DNA of 64,000 nucleotides from Streptomyces sp. NBC_01016 (GCF_026341035.1 NZ_JAPEOQ010000002.1:3534001-3598000), one strand, 5' to 3'; positions 17,444-25,727 are shown, numbered from the stretch's first letter. The notes: generated from the sequence alone by a model not told the origin. Numbers and translations: made by a program.

Positions 17444-18877
17444 TCAGTGCTGCTGACCGAGCCGCTCCCAGTGGTCGGCGAGCACCGCCAGGTGCCGCAG
17501 GACGTCGGCGCGCTGCTCCGCCGGGATCGGCCGCAGTAGCTCCTCGTCCAGCTTGCGGGCCCGCAGGTTCGCGTCGTGCACGGTGGCGCGGCCCTCCTCG
17601 GTGAGGTTGAGGAGCTTGCGCCGCGCGTCGGCGGGGGAGGGGGCGCGGGACAGCAGGCCCCGGTTCTCCAGGCGCCGGGCGACGTCGGCCATCGTCGAGG
17701 TGTCGAGCGCGGCGAGCGCGGCGATGGAGCGCTGGTCGCAGCCGGGGTTCTCGCCGATGATCTGCAGGACGGCGAACTGCGGCCCGGTCAGCGTCGCGTC
17801 GACGTCGTGCAGCCACGCGGCGAGGTACGCCTGGTACAGCCGGCGGGCCAGGAAGCCCGGCGCGTGGGTGAGTTCGTCGGGCGCGGCGACATCGTCGGCC
17901 TGGCTGGGGGTGGAGGGCGAGGTCATGGCACCGCTGTCGTGTGGAGGGATCGAGTGGGCCTCCGGCTCCGGGGAGAGGGTCTGCCGCAGCGCGGTGCGCA
18001 GCAGGTCCAGGGCCGTCGCCGGGTTGTCCCAGAAGACCATATGTCCCGCCGCCGGGATGCGAACCATGCGCGCCGCCGGGTTCGCGGCGGCGGCCTCCGC
18101 GGCGCCCTCGGCGGTGACGACCGGGCTGTCGGCCCCGTACAGCAGCGTCGTGGGGCCCGGCACCTGGGGCCACCAGGCGAAGAAGTCCTCGCTCTCGAAG
18201 CCCTGGTGGGCGCGCTCGATCGCCTCCAGGCCGCAACTGGCGAGCCAGCGGGCCCGCAACTCCAGCTCCCGGCGCGGCCACGTCGGCCAGAAGCCGCCGA
18301 CCTCGTCGGCATCCGTGCCGCGCCGGGCCTGCGACAGTTGGCGCGTGAACGCCGCGAGCGTGGTCGGGTACGGTCCCCGGCTCGGGCCGCTCATCGGCGG
18401 GTCCACCAACAGCGTTCCACCGAGCGGGACATGGCCCCGCACCGCGGTGGCGGCGGCGATCCGGGCACCCATGGAGTGTCCGAAGAGCACGGGGTCCGCC
18501 AGCTCCAGCTGCTCGATCACGGCTTCCGTGTCGGCGGCGAGGGCATCGAGCGAGTGGTCCGCCGCGTCGTCGCTGAGGCCGCGGCCGCGGATGTCGAGGA
18601 CCAACGGCCTTGCCAGGTCCGTCAGTTCACGGGCGACGAAGTCCATGGTGATCGCCGGGCTGGTGATGCCGGGCAGGATCAGCAGGGGGACGCCGTCGCC
18701 GCCGTAGTCCAGCACGTGCAGCCGCACGTCCCCGCTGCGGGCCCAGCGGCTGACGGCCGGGATGTCGGCGAGGTCCGCGAGGCCGGGCTGCGTCAGGTAA
18801 CGCTCCGGCCGTCGGGCCTCGCGGTCCTGAGCGGCATCCTGTCCGGCATCTTGTGCGGCTCCGGAAGACGCGTTCAT
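17444..18877 (-). CDS. nicD-nicR: N-formylmaleamate deformylase fused to a MarR-type regulator (NicD-NicR fusion)
   Basis: 477 residues in one uninterrupted frame. Residues about 45-300 form an alpha/beta hydrolase with LFGHSMGARI (Ser135), LLVDPP (Asp159) and AAGHM (His279). The Ser-Asp and Ser-His spacings of 24 and 144 match the NicD triad of P. putida as recalled (Ser101, Asp125, His245). A Pro/Ser/Ala-rich linker (about 300-338) joins a complete MarR domain, about 340-477, with TGPQFAVLQIIGENPGC, the recognition helix LDTSTMADVARRLENRGLL and a wing (PADARRKLLNL). An internal ATG (Met318, at 17926) could start a separate 160-aa regulator, but no Shine-Dalgarno sequence precedes it. It lies 4 bp after nicF. 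The enzyme releases formate from N-formylmaleamate; the MarR part likely represses the nic operons. Confidence 0.88.
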   Translation of the reverse strand: MNASSGAAQDAGQDAAQDREARRPERYLTQPGLADLADIPAVSRWARSGDVRLHVLDYGGDGVPLLILPGITSPAITMDFVARELTDLARPLVLDIRGRGLSDDAADHSLDALAADTEAVIEQLELADPVLFGHSMGARIAAATAVRGHVPLGGTLLVDPPMSGPSRGPYPTTLAAFTRQLSQARRGTDADEVGGFWPTWPRRELELRARWLASCGLEAIERAHQGFESEDFFAWWPQVPGPTTLLYGADSPVVTAEGAAEAAAANPAARMVRIPAAGHMVFWDNPATALDLLRTALRQTLSPEPEAHSIPPHDSGAMTSPSTPSQADDVAAPDELTHAPGFLARRLYQAYLAAWLHDVDATLTGPQFAVLQIIGENPGCDQRSIAALAALDTSTMADVARRLENRGLLSRAPSPADARRKLLNLTEEGRATVHDANLRARKLDEELLRPIPAEQRADVLRHLAVLADHWERLGQQH

Positions 18878-18881
18878 GATC

Positions 18882-19532
18882 TCAAACCCCCTTCGTCGTC
18901 AGGTACTTCACCATGTCCTCGTGGCCCACGACATCCCCGTACTTGGCCTGGATGTCGAAGAGCGCCGCCTCGTGCGGCCCCGCGGCCCGGTCGCCGCAGG
19001 CCTCGGCGGGTACGAGGACCGGCCAGCCGTGCTGCACCGCGTCCACCGCCGTGGCCCGCACACAGCCGCTCGTGGTGGCGCCGCAGACGACCGCCGTGTC
19101 GCACCCGAGGCCGGTGAGCAGGGAGGCCAGAGCGGTGCCGAAGAACGCCGACGCGCCCTTCTTCACGATGAACTGGTCCCCCTCCTCGTACGGCAGCCGG
19201 GGGTCGAGGGCGACGGCCTCGCCACCCTCGCGCAGCGCCCGCATGCCGGGGGCCTTGGCGAGCCAGGTGACCGCGTCGCCCTCGGCCTCGGCGGCCGTGT
19301 AGGCGATGACCGTCCACACCACGGGTACGCCGCCGGCGCGGGCCGCGCGCACCAGCTCCGCCGTGGCCTCGACGGGGGCGGTCAGATCGCTGCCGGTGGC
19401 GAAGCCCGGCTCGGTGAAGCCGCGCGTCAGGTCGACCACGATCAGGGCGGGACGGTGGCCGCGGGCGACGGCGGCGCCGAATCCGGCGCGTTCGTACACG
19501 CGGTCGGTGGCGGGGTCGTACGGGGTGGGCAC
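18882..19532 (-). CDS. nicF: Maleamate amidohydrolase (isochorismatase fold)
   Basis: 216 residues. The cysteine-hydrolase triad is visible as Asp34 (IVVDLTRGF), Lys124/125 (FIVKKGASAFFGT) and Cys157 (TTSGCVRATAVDA). The spacing agrees with NicF and N-carbamoylsarcosine amidohydrolase relatives. It hydrolyses maleamate to maleate and ammonia. The gene lies between nicC and the nicD-nicR fusion, with 39 bp and 4 bp gaps. Outside this cluster the closest alternative would be N-carbamoylsarcosine amidase; the context favours NicF. Confidence 0.92.
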   Translation of the reverse strand: MPTPYDPATDRVYERAGFGAAVARGHRPALIVVDLTRGFTEPGFATGSDLTAPVEATAELVRAARAGGVPVVWTVIAYTAAEAEGDAVTWLAKAPGMRALREGGEAVALDPRLPYEEGDQFIVKKGASAFFGTALASLLTGLGCDTAVVCGATTSGCVRATAVDAVQHGWPVLVPAEACGDRAAGPHEAALFDIQAKYGDVVGHEDMVKYLTTKGV

Positions 19533-19571
19533 GGGACCTCCAGGGCGCGGGATCTGGCCGGTGGAATCGGC

Positions 19572-20843
19572 TCAGTGGTGGTGGCGGTAGGCGAAGGACT
19601 CGTCGTCGGAGGTGTCCAGCGGGGTGCCGCGCCACAGCCAGTCGTAGGACACGTCGGACTCGCCGTCGTAGCGCTCGCCGAGCTTGGCGTCGCGGGCCTG
19701 CTGCTCCGGGCCGTCGGGGAAGCGGTAGAAGACCTGGTTGCGCAGCGAGGCCTGCTGCACCATCCCGGCGTGCCGGGCGCGGCGGTTGACGTACCGCTGC
19801 AACGCGCCGGGGATCCCCTCGCGGGTCACCGCGCCCAACTCCTCGGCGAGTACGGCCCCGTCCTCCATGGCCTGCGAGGCACCCTGCGCCTGGTAGGGGA
19901 GCATCGCGTGGCAGGCGTCGCCGAGGAGGGCCACGCGGCCGTCGACCCAGTTCGGGTCGCGGCGGCGGTGGTAGAGCGGGAAGCAGGTGATGTCGCCCTT
20001 GGCCTTGGCGAGCATGGCCGGCGCGCGGTCGTCCCACTCCGCGTAGGCGTCGACGAGCATCTCGGTGGTGCCGGAGAAGGTGGTCTTCTCGCCGTACTCG
20101 TCCTTCCACGGGACGCAGCCGACGATGTTGAGCCACTCGCCGCCGCGGATCAGGTAGTGGACGAGATGGCGCCCGGGCCCGTACCAGATGGTGCTCTGGT
20201 AGCGGTCGAAGAGGAAGCGGGTGGCCGGGTCGGCGTGCAGCAGCTCGCCGGGTATCAGCGTGCGGAAGGCCATGTCGCCGGAGAAAACCAGCGTGTCCTC
20301 CGCGCCGATGAGGTCGCGTACGCGGGAGTGGATGCCGTCGGCGCCGACCAGGACATCGGCCTCGTGCCGGACGCCGTCGTCGGTGACCGCGACGGGACGG
20401 TCCGGGGACGTACGGTCGAGTTCCACGACGCGCGCCCCGGTGACGATCTCGACGGCGGGCCCGGGGCCCAGCGGGTCGGTGCACGCGTCGAGGATGGTGC
20501 GGTGCAGATCGGCGCGGTGGTAGTGCCAGTAGGGGGCGTTGAACTCCTCCTGGACACGGCGGCCGAGCGGGGTGAGCCCGATGATGCTGCCGTCCTGCCA
20601 GCGGCGGCGCACCTGGTCCTGCGGCTCGGTGCGGATGGCCTCGAGCTGCTTGCGCAGGCCGAGCCGCATCAGGACCCGGCTGGCGTTCGGCGCGGTCTGG
20701 ATGCCGGCGCCCACCTCGCCGAGTTCGGCGGCCTGTTCGAGGACGGTGACGCGCAGTCCCTTGTGGCGCAGGGCCAGGGCGGCGGTGAGGCCGCCGAGAC
20801 CGCCGCCGACGACGGTGACTTCGTAGGACTGGCTGAGAGGCAA
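19572..20843 (-). CDS. nicC: 6-hydroxynicotinate 3-monooxygenase (FAD aromatic hydroxylase)
   Basis: 423 residues from a TTG at 20843 directly behind GGAGGA; an ATG at 20930 would overlap nicX and add about 29 poorly conserved residues. The FAD motif VTVVGGGLGGLTAALAL is at the N-terminus, VGADGIHSRVR is the DG motif near the middle, and LLGDACHAMLPYQAQGASQA is the GD motif. This is a class A flavoprotein monooxygenase. In the nic pathway it decarboxylates and hydroxylates 6-hydroxynicotinate to 2,5-dihydroxypyridine, the substrate of the neighbouring NicX. The substrate is assigned mainly by context. Confidence 0.9.
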   Translation of the reverse strand: MPLSQSYEVTVVGGGLGGLTAALALRHKGLRVTVLEQAAELGEVGAGIQTAPNASRVLMRLGLRKQLEAIRTEPQDQVRRRWQDGSIIGLTPLGRRVQEEFNAPYWHYHRADLHRTILDACTDPLGPGPAVEIVTGARVVELDRTSPDRPVAVTDDGVRHEADVLVGADGIHSRVRDLIGAEDTLVFSGDMAFRTLIPGELLHADPATRFLFDRYQSTIWYGPGRHLVHYLIRGGEWLNIVGCVPWKDEYGEKTTFSGTTEMLVDAYAEWDDRAPAMLAKAKGDITCFPLYHRRRDPNWVDGRVALLGDACHAMLPYQAQGASQAMEDGAVLAEELGAVTREGIPGALQRYVNRRARHAGMVQQASLRNQVFYRFPDGPEQQARDAKLGERYDGESDVSYDWLWRGTPLDTSDDESFAYRHHH

Positions 20844-20883
20844 GACTCCTCCAGGGATGCTGCGTTGGGGTGGGGGACCGGGC

Positions 20884-21915
20884 TCAGCCTTCGACGAGGT
20901 GTCCGCCGGTGACGACGTCCGTGCCGTCAAGGCTGACCGTGCAGCCGCGCATCGCGATGTCGAGGTGGGCGTAGGAATCGCGCTGGAGGTGCGGGTGCGG
21001 ACCCGTGGACCAGAGGAAGTTGCCGGCGAAGGCGCGGGCGTCCATGCCCATCAACTCGTCCTTGCCGTACATCGCGGTGGCGAACCAGTCGGCGGACTTC
21101 ATCAGGCCCCAGCCCATGTGGGAGAGGCTGCGGGCCCACTTGTCGTGCGAGTCCTCGAAGAAGGTGTTCAGCAGCTTGGCCTCGGCGCCGCCGGTGACCT
21201 CCTGGATGTGACCGCCCGAGACATGGAGCGTGACGGGACGCTGGACGTACTCCTTGAACGGCAGCAGGATGTCGCCCTCGGCGAGCACGATCCGCCCGTC
21301 GGAGATCTCCGGCCAGCACAGCACCATGGTGCTCGGCCAGTGGTCCCAGCGGCCCGGGTCGTCGGCGAAGCCGGTCTGGAACTCCGGGTGGGAATCGGCC
21401 AGTTGGACCGTCAGGTCCGTGCCGGCCTCGGAGGTCACGCGCATGACGGAGGAGGTACGGACCCGGTCCACGCCCTCCTGGACGCGCACCTTGTCCTGCT
21501 CGTTCGGCAGGTTGCGGATGAGGACGTCGGGGGCGTCGCAGACGAAGATGATGCGGGTGCCGGTCTTGAGGATGTCCTGCTGCAGCGGGGCGTGGATGAA
21601 GCCCTCGCGGGTCAGGTCCACGACCAGGTCGGCCGCCTTCAACAGCTCTTGCGCGGCCGTGTCGTTGAGGACGGATACGAGGCCGGGTCCTGCGCCCGTG
21701 TGGGTGCTGGGCAGCGGGGCCGGGCTGCCGCCGGGCACCGTGGCGGACACGACGTGGGCGCCGAGGCTCTTCGCGGCCCCGAACGCGGCGGCGACGTAGT
21801 CACCACGGCTGCCGGGCTCGGAGAGCACGACGACGTGCTCTCCCTCGCGGACCTTGCACAGCTGCAGTTCACGGGTGAAGGCGTCGAGGACGTCGACGGA
21901 CGAGAAGTCGAACAT
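20884..21915 (-). CDS. nicX: 2,5-dihydroxypyridine 5,6-dioxygenase
   Basis: 343 residues from the ATG at 21915 behind GGAGGAAC. The protein belongs to the NicX/aminopeptidase-like non-haem iron dioxygenases. Candidate iron ligands are His266 (LSHMGWG), His317 and Asp319 (YAHLDIAMRG), which align closely with His265, His318 and Asp320 recalled for P. putida NicX. It opens the ring of 2,5-dihydroxypyridine to N-formylmaleamate. First gene of the nicX-C-F-D/R-E operon, with the shared 18-bp element about 140 bp upstream. Confidence 0.93.
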   Translation of the reverse strand: MFDFSSVDVLDAFTRELQLCKVREGEHVVVLSEPGSRGDYVAAAFGAAKSLGAHVVSATVPGGSPAPLPSTHTGAGPGLVSVLNDTAAQELLKAADLVVDLTREGFIHAPLQQDILKTGTRIIFVCDAPDVLIRNLPNEQDKVRVQEGVDRVRTSSVMRVTSEAGTDLTVQLADSHPEFQTGFADDPGRWDHWPSTMVLCWPEISDGRIVLAEGDILLPFKEYVQRPVTLHVSGGHIQEVTGGAEAKLLNTFFEDSHDKWARSLSHMGWGLMKSADWFATAMYGKDELMGMDARAFAGNFLWSTGPHPHLQRDSYAHLDIAMRGCTVSLDGTDVVTGGHLVEG

Positions 21916-22054
21916 CGGGTGTTCCTCCGGGAGACGAGCGCGGACGTACTGGGCACGTGCGGGTGGTGCGGAGGGTGCGAGGGCATGCGGGATCACCGCG
22001 GCGGACGCCGTACGGGGGCGCCACCGGGGGTTCTTGCGAACCCGCCTGCCGAGA

Positions 22055-22072
22055 TAATCCGAGCACGTACGA
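22055..22072 (-). promoter_or_regulatory. Shared 18-bp element upstream of nicX
   Basis: Identical to the sequence at 16546-16563 over all 18 bases (TAATCCGAGCACGTACGA) and at a similar distance from the first gene (140 versus 121 bp). It is the candidate operator that would coordinate the nicX operon with the hydroxylase operon. Confidence 0.6.
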
Positions 22073-22140
22073 TCTGGGAAATCAAGGGGTCGGGTGGCGG
22101 GGGTGGGTGCGCGGGACGGTGTGAGCAGGCAGGGAGGTAC

Positions 22141-22157
22141 TTGTCAGGACCCGACAA
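22141..22157. promoter_or_regulatory. 17-bp near-perfect dyad
   Basis: TTGTCAGGACCCGACAA is symmetric at every pair except one (position 6 against 12). It lies between the divergent nicX and ketosynthase genes, about 117 bp before the latter. It looks like a binding site for a dimeric regulator, but neither the regulator nor the controlled gene can be named. Confidence 0.4.
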
Positions 22158-22273
22158 TGTCTCGCGGCGGAATCGGTCGACTCCTCGCCTGATGGACCTG
22201 CTGCTGGCTGGCAGGATCGCAGGCAGGTCAGATCGACAGCTATGTAGCATCTGAACAATGCAAGGAGGCTCGG

Positions 22274-23488
22274 GTGACTGGGAACGGTCATGTGCAGGTG
22301 ACGGGCGTCGGCGCGATGACGCCGCTGGGAGCCGATGCGCCGACGACGTGGGCGGGGCTGTTGGACGGCACGTCGGGGGTGCGGCTCCTGGAGGAGGAGT
22401 GGGCCGCGGAGCTGCCCGTGGGCGTCGCGGCCGGGCTCACCGTGGACCCGGCGTCGCTGCTTCCGCGGCCCGAGGCCAGGAAGCTGGACCGCGGTGAGCA
22501 GATGGCCCTCCTCAGCGTGCGCGAGGCATGGCAGGACGCCGGCGCCCCGCAGGTCGAGCCGGAGCGGCTCGCCGTCGTCATCGGCACCGGGACCGGCGGT
22601 GTGCTCACCACACTGGGGCAGGACGACATCTTCGAAGCCTCCGGGATCCGCCGACTTTCACCCTTCACCGTCCCCATGCTGATGCCGAACGGTCCCGCGG
22701 CCTGGGTGAGCATGGACCTGGGTGCGAAGGGCGGCGCCAGGACCCCGGTGAGCGCGTGCGCGTCCGGGGCGGAGGCCCTCGCCATGGGGCAGGACCTGAT
22801 CCGCGCCGGGCGGGCGGACGTGGTGGTCGCCGGTGGTGTGGAGGCGTGCCTGCACCCCTTCACCCTCGCGGCGTTCGCCCAGATGAAGGCCCTGTCGACG
22901 CGGTCCGACGACCCGGAGGTGGTGTCCCGCCCGTTCGACGTCGAGCGGTCCGGGTTCGTCATGGGCGAGGGCGCGGGGATGATGGTGCTCGAACGCCCCG
23001 AGTTCGCGCGGGCCCGAGGCGCACGCGTCCACGGCACGCTGGCCGGCAGCGCCGTGAGTTCGAGCGCCGACCACATCACGGCATCCGACGCGGACGGCCA
23101 GTCCTTCGCCATGGAACTGGCGCTGCGCGACGCCGACGTGCCTCCGGCGGACATCGGGGTCGTGCACGCCCACGCCACGTCCACGGAGTCCGGTGACGTG
23201 GCGGAGGCCGAGGCGATCGGCCGCACGATCGGCAGGCACGCCGCGGTCACGGCGACCAAGTCGATGACCGGTCACATGCTGGGAGCGTCCGGGACGGTGG
23301 GCGCCATGGCCGCGTTGTTCGCGCTCAGGGACGGGGCGTTGCCGGCCACGCGCAACCTCGACACACTCGACCCGCGCGTGGACCTGGACGTGGTCTCCGG
23401 TGAGCGGCGCTCCGGGCAGTGGTCGGCGGCGCTGGCCAACTCGTTCGGGTTCGGCGGGCACAACGTGAGCCTGGTCTTCACCGGCTGA
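22274..23488 (+). CDS. Stand-alone beta-ketoacyl-ACP synthase (KAS II / FabF type)
   Basis: 404 residues from a GTG start with AAGGAGG upstream. The thiolase-fold catalytic triad is present: Cys in PVSACASGAEALA, His in HAHATSTESGD, and His in KSMTGHMLGASG. GFGGHN near the C-terminus is the family's terminal motif. It condenses malonyl-ACP with an acyl-ACP. No acyl carrier protein, FabD or chain-length-factor gene is adjacent, so it is not part of an evident type II PKS or FAS cluster here. It may be a secondary FabF. Confidence 0.92.
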   Translation: MTGNGHVQVTGVGAMTPLGADAPTTWAGLLDGTSGVRLLEEEWAAELPVGVAAGLTVDPASLLPRPEARKLDRGEQMALLSVREAWQDAGAPQVEPERLAVVIGTGTGGVLTTLGQDDIFEASGIRRLSPFTVPMLMPNGPAAWVSMDLGAKGGARTPVSACASGAEALAMGQDLIRAGRADVVVAGGVEACLHPFTLAAFAQMKALSTRSDDPEVVSRPFDVERSGFVMGEGAGMMVLERPEFARARGARVHGTLAGSAVSSSADHITASDADGQSFAMELALRDADVPPADIGVVHAHATSTESGDVAEAEAIGRTIGRHAAVTATKSMTGHMLGASGTVGAMAALFALRDGALPATRNLDTLDPRVDLDVVSGERRSGQWSAALANSFGFGGHNVSLVFTG

Positions 23489-23517
23489 CATCGGCCTGGT
23501 CTTCACTGGCTGACGTC
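23469..23517 (+). repeat. Tandem duplication of the 3' end of the ketosynthase gene
   Basis: Two 24-bp copies (23469-23492 and 23494-23517) differ at two positions and include the stop codon. The second copy is untranslated. A further degraded partial copy may follow near 23520-23538. This looks like a small replication-slippage duplication. Confidence 0.8.
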
Positions 23518-23546
23518 AGTCCGGTCCTCACCGGGCGAGGAAGGTC

Positions 23547-24311
23547 CTACACACCGGCGCGGGCCACGAACAGCGGTTGGAAGAAGCCGGTTTCCTCCGG
23601 CGCTCGCCATGCGCGGTCGACGAACCCGGCCTCCGCCGCGAGCCCGGCAAGCCGCTCCTGACCGAGCGCCCAGTAGGAGGTCCGGCGCACCCGGACCCGC
23701 CAGTCTTCCCCCGCGTCCGGGAGGAGCTGGAAGTGCTCCAAGTCGTAGTGCTCGCCGTCGTCCTGCCAGTGCCAGAGCTGAAAGGTGACCGTCCGCCCCT
23801 CCTCGGAGCGGTGGACCTGCGGAGGCATCGACGCGGGATGCTCGCGCAGCAGGTCCTCGTACGGGCGCGTGCTGGCCAGCAGCAGTCCGCCGGGGCGCAG
23901 CACGCGGCGCATCTCGGTGAGGCCGGTGCGTACGTCCTGCTCGGTGAGCAGGTGCGGCAGCGCGTTGTCGGCGCACACGACGACGTCGAACCGGCCGTCG
24001 GTGAAGGGGAGTTGCCGCATGTCGGCGGCGGCCGTGTGCAGTGGCAGCCCCCGGCTCGCGGCCTCACGGGCGGCGCGGGCCGTGGCGCGAGGGCTGATGT
24101 CGGTCCCGGTGACGCGGTGTCCGTGCAGGGCCAGGCCGATGGCCTGCGTGCCGATGCCGCAGGAGCAGTCGAGTACCGCGGCGCCCTCCCGGCCGATCAC
24201 AGCGTCCAGGGCCGCGCCCTGCCGCCGGGCGCTCGCGTCCCAGTCCGGGTAGATCAGGTGGTAGTCGTCGGCCAGTTCGTCGTAGAAGCGCGCCACGGTG
24301 GGTTCGGACAT
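23547..24311 (-). CDS. Class I SAM-dependent methyltransferase
   Basis: 254 residues. SAM-binding motif I is VLDCSCGIGTQAIGLAL near residues 45-61, followed by TGTDISPRA and DVVVCADNALPHL. The start FYDELADDYHLIYPDWD matches a family of small-molecule methyltransferases annotated only generally. A conserved aromatic C-terminal half (LWHWQDDGEHYDLEHFQLL) probably shapes the acceptor pocket. It is convergent with the ketosynthase gene. No acceptor can be named. Confidence 0.88.
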   Translation of the reverse strand: MSEPTVARFYDELADDYHLIYPDWDASARRQGAALDAVIGREGAAVLDCSCGIGTQAIGLALHGHRVTGTDISPRATARAAREAASRGLPLHTAAADMRQLPFTDGRFDVVVCADNALPHLLTEQDVRTGLTEMRRVLRPGGLLLASTRPYEDLLREHPASMPPQVHRSEEGRTVTFQLWHWQDDGEHYDLEHFQLLPDAGEDWRVRVRRTSYWALGQERLAGLAAEAGFVDRAWRAPEETGFFQPLFVARAGV

Positions 24312-24338
24312 GGCTGGAGGGTACCGGCGCCGTGCGCG

Positions 24339-24956
24339 TCACTTCTTGTTTCTGAGCCACTGCCCGAATGTCCGGCGTGGGGGACGGACCACCACGCTGC
24401 CGTGGGTCTTGTGGCCGACGAGCTCGACGCGCAGGGTGACAGGCACGTCCGGATCCCCGGGCCTGTGCCGCTGCTTGACCTTGCAGTGCGCCAGTTGCAG
24501 GGCATCCATGTCGACCACGATGCCCGGCTTCGTGATCAGCGTCAGTCGCTTCCCGATCATCGACGAGTCGATCACCAACGTGTCGTGGGTGAGCACGGCG
24601 TCGGTGAAATCGAGCGTCACCGCGCAGAAGGTCACCGCGAGTTCCAGCCTTCGCGGCACCACCCAGCGCCCCCGGCGTTCGATGGCGCCGGAGTGCGCCT
24701 GCTCGATCCGGACGACGTCCTTGGCCTCGGCCGAGGGCCGCAAGTCGGCGGTGAGCGGAACCAGTTCGGCCAAGGTCCGCGCCGACAGGGCGACCTCGAG
24801 CCGCTCGTCCAACTCGTCCGCCGTCAACAGGCCGTCCCCCGCCGCGACGCGCAGCACGTCCACGATCCGGTCCCGGTCGGCGTGCGAGGCCCGCAGCTCG
24901 GGCGACGACGGGCCGGCACCGGAGTCGCTCCCGGCAGGCGAGATCTCTCCCGACAT
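24339..24956 (-). CDS. DUF1707 (SHOCT-like) domain protein
   Basis: 205 residues. The N-terminal DUF1707 motif LRASHADRDRIVDVLRVAAG, then GLLTADELDERLEVALSA, lies at about residues 21-65. The rest is a beta-rich domain of the cell-wall-active antibiotics-response (LiaF-like) type (GKRLTLITKPGIVVDMDALQ). Such proteins are common in actinobacteria and are linked loosely to envelope stress; no activity is established. It starts 129 bp before a divergent mycothiol-dependent enzyme gene. Confidence 0.85.
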   Translation of the reverse strand: MSGEISPAGSDSGAGPSSPELRASHADRDRIVDVLRVAAGDGLLTADELDERLEVALSARTLAELVPLTADLRPSAEAKDVVRIEQAHSGAIERRGRWVVPRRLELAVTFCAVTLDFTDAVLTHDTLVIDSSMIGKRLTLITKPGIVVDMDALQLAHCKVKQRHRPGDPDVPVTLRVELVGHKTHGSVVVRPPRRTFGQWLRNKK

Positions 24957-25085
24957 GTTTCCCTCCCGGCAGCGGCCGTGGGTCGGTCGCCGCTGCTCCA
25001 CCCGTGGCACCGTACCGTGGGCACCGCCTGCCGAGTACCGCGTGCCGAGTACCGCCCCTCCCGCCCGTGACAGGAGACCTTTCCC

Positions 25086-25727
25086 ATGGCCGACACTGCC
25101 GATCCGGTCTGGAGCCTGATCCATCAGGAACGCGCCGCGCTCGCCGCCGACCTCGACGCGACGACGACTGCCCAGTGGGCGACGCCCTCGCTGTGCGCCG
25201 GGCTCAGCGTCCGTGAGGTGCTGGCGCATCTCACGGCGGGTGCGAGCCTCAACGCGGTGCGGTGGCTGGCCGGTGTGATCCGCTGCCGGTTCGACTTCGA
25301 CAAGCAGGTGGCCGTGCGGCTGGCCGAGCAGTTGGGCGCGAGCCCCGCCGAGACGCTGGAGCGGTTCCGGAGCATCGTCACCAGCACGACGAAGCCTCCC
25401 CTGCCCGTGATCGCCATGCTGGGGGAGACGCTCGTGCACGGGGAGGACATCCGGCGGCCCCTGGGGATCCGCCGCGACTATCCGGTCGAGACGGTGACGA
25501 GGGTCGCCGAGTACTACCGGGGCACGGACCAGGTGGTGCTGGCGAAGGGGCGCATCGGCGGGCTCGAACTCGTCGCCACCGACGGCCCCTTCGCGACCGG
25601 CACCGGGCCACTGGTCACCGGGAGCACCGTGGCCCTGGTGATGGCGATGACGGGACGCGCGGCCCTCTGCGACGACCTGAAGGGCGACGGGGTCGAGGTG
25701 CTGCGCGGGCGCTGCGCGGGTGCGTGA
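25086..25727 (+). CDS. Mycothiol-dependent maleylpyruvate isomerase/DinB-like protein
   Basis: 213 residues of the TIGR03083 type. The motif VREVLAHLTAGA gives the first metal-ligand His of the DinB four-helix bundle, and GETLVHGEDIRR supplies the later His/Glu ligands. Family members use mycothiol, the actinobacterial thiol, for isomerisation or conjugation. The exact reaction is unknown here because no gentisate genes are nearby. GACAGGAGACC precedes the ATG. A strong hairpin overlaps its stop codon. Confidence 0.87.
   Translation: MADTADPVWSLIHQERAALAADLDATTTAQWATPSLCAGLSVREVLAHLTAGASLNAVRWLAGVIRCRFDFDKQVAVRLAEQLGASPAETLERFRSIVTSTTKPPLPVIAMLGETLVHGEDIRRPLGIRRDYPVETVTRVAEYYRGTDQVVLAKGRIGGLELVATDGPFATGTGPLVTGSTVALVMAMTGRAALCDDLKGDGVEVLRGRCAGA

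Larger units (their letters stand above)
21916..22273. other. Divergent intergenic region between nicX and the ketosynthase gene
   Basis: This 358-bp gap holds no convincing gene. It contains GGGTTC-TTGC-GAACCC (22028-22043), a 6-bp-arm inverted repeat in the nicX leader; the shared nic element at 22055-22072; a 17-bp dyad at 22141-22157; and AAGGAGG at 22262-22268, the ribosome-binding site of the downstream gene. Short reverse-strand open frames here overlap these elements and have no recognisable product. Confidence 0.7.

Noticed and set aside
17444..17926. A separate MarR gene starting at the internal ATG
   Set aside because: No Shine-Dalgarno sequence precedes the ATG at 17926 and the frame is continuous with the hydrolase. 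Kept as a secondary possibility only.
22073..22291. Small reverse-strand proteins upstream of nicX
   Set aside because: They overlap regulatory elements, lack ribosome-binding sites and have no recognisable sequence features.
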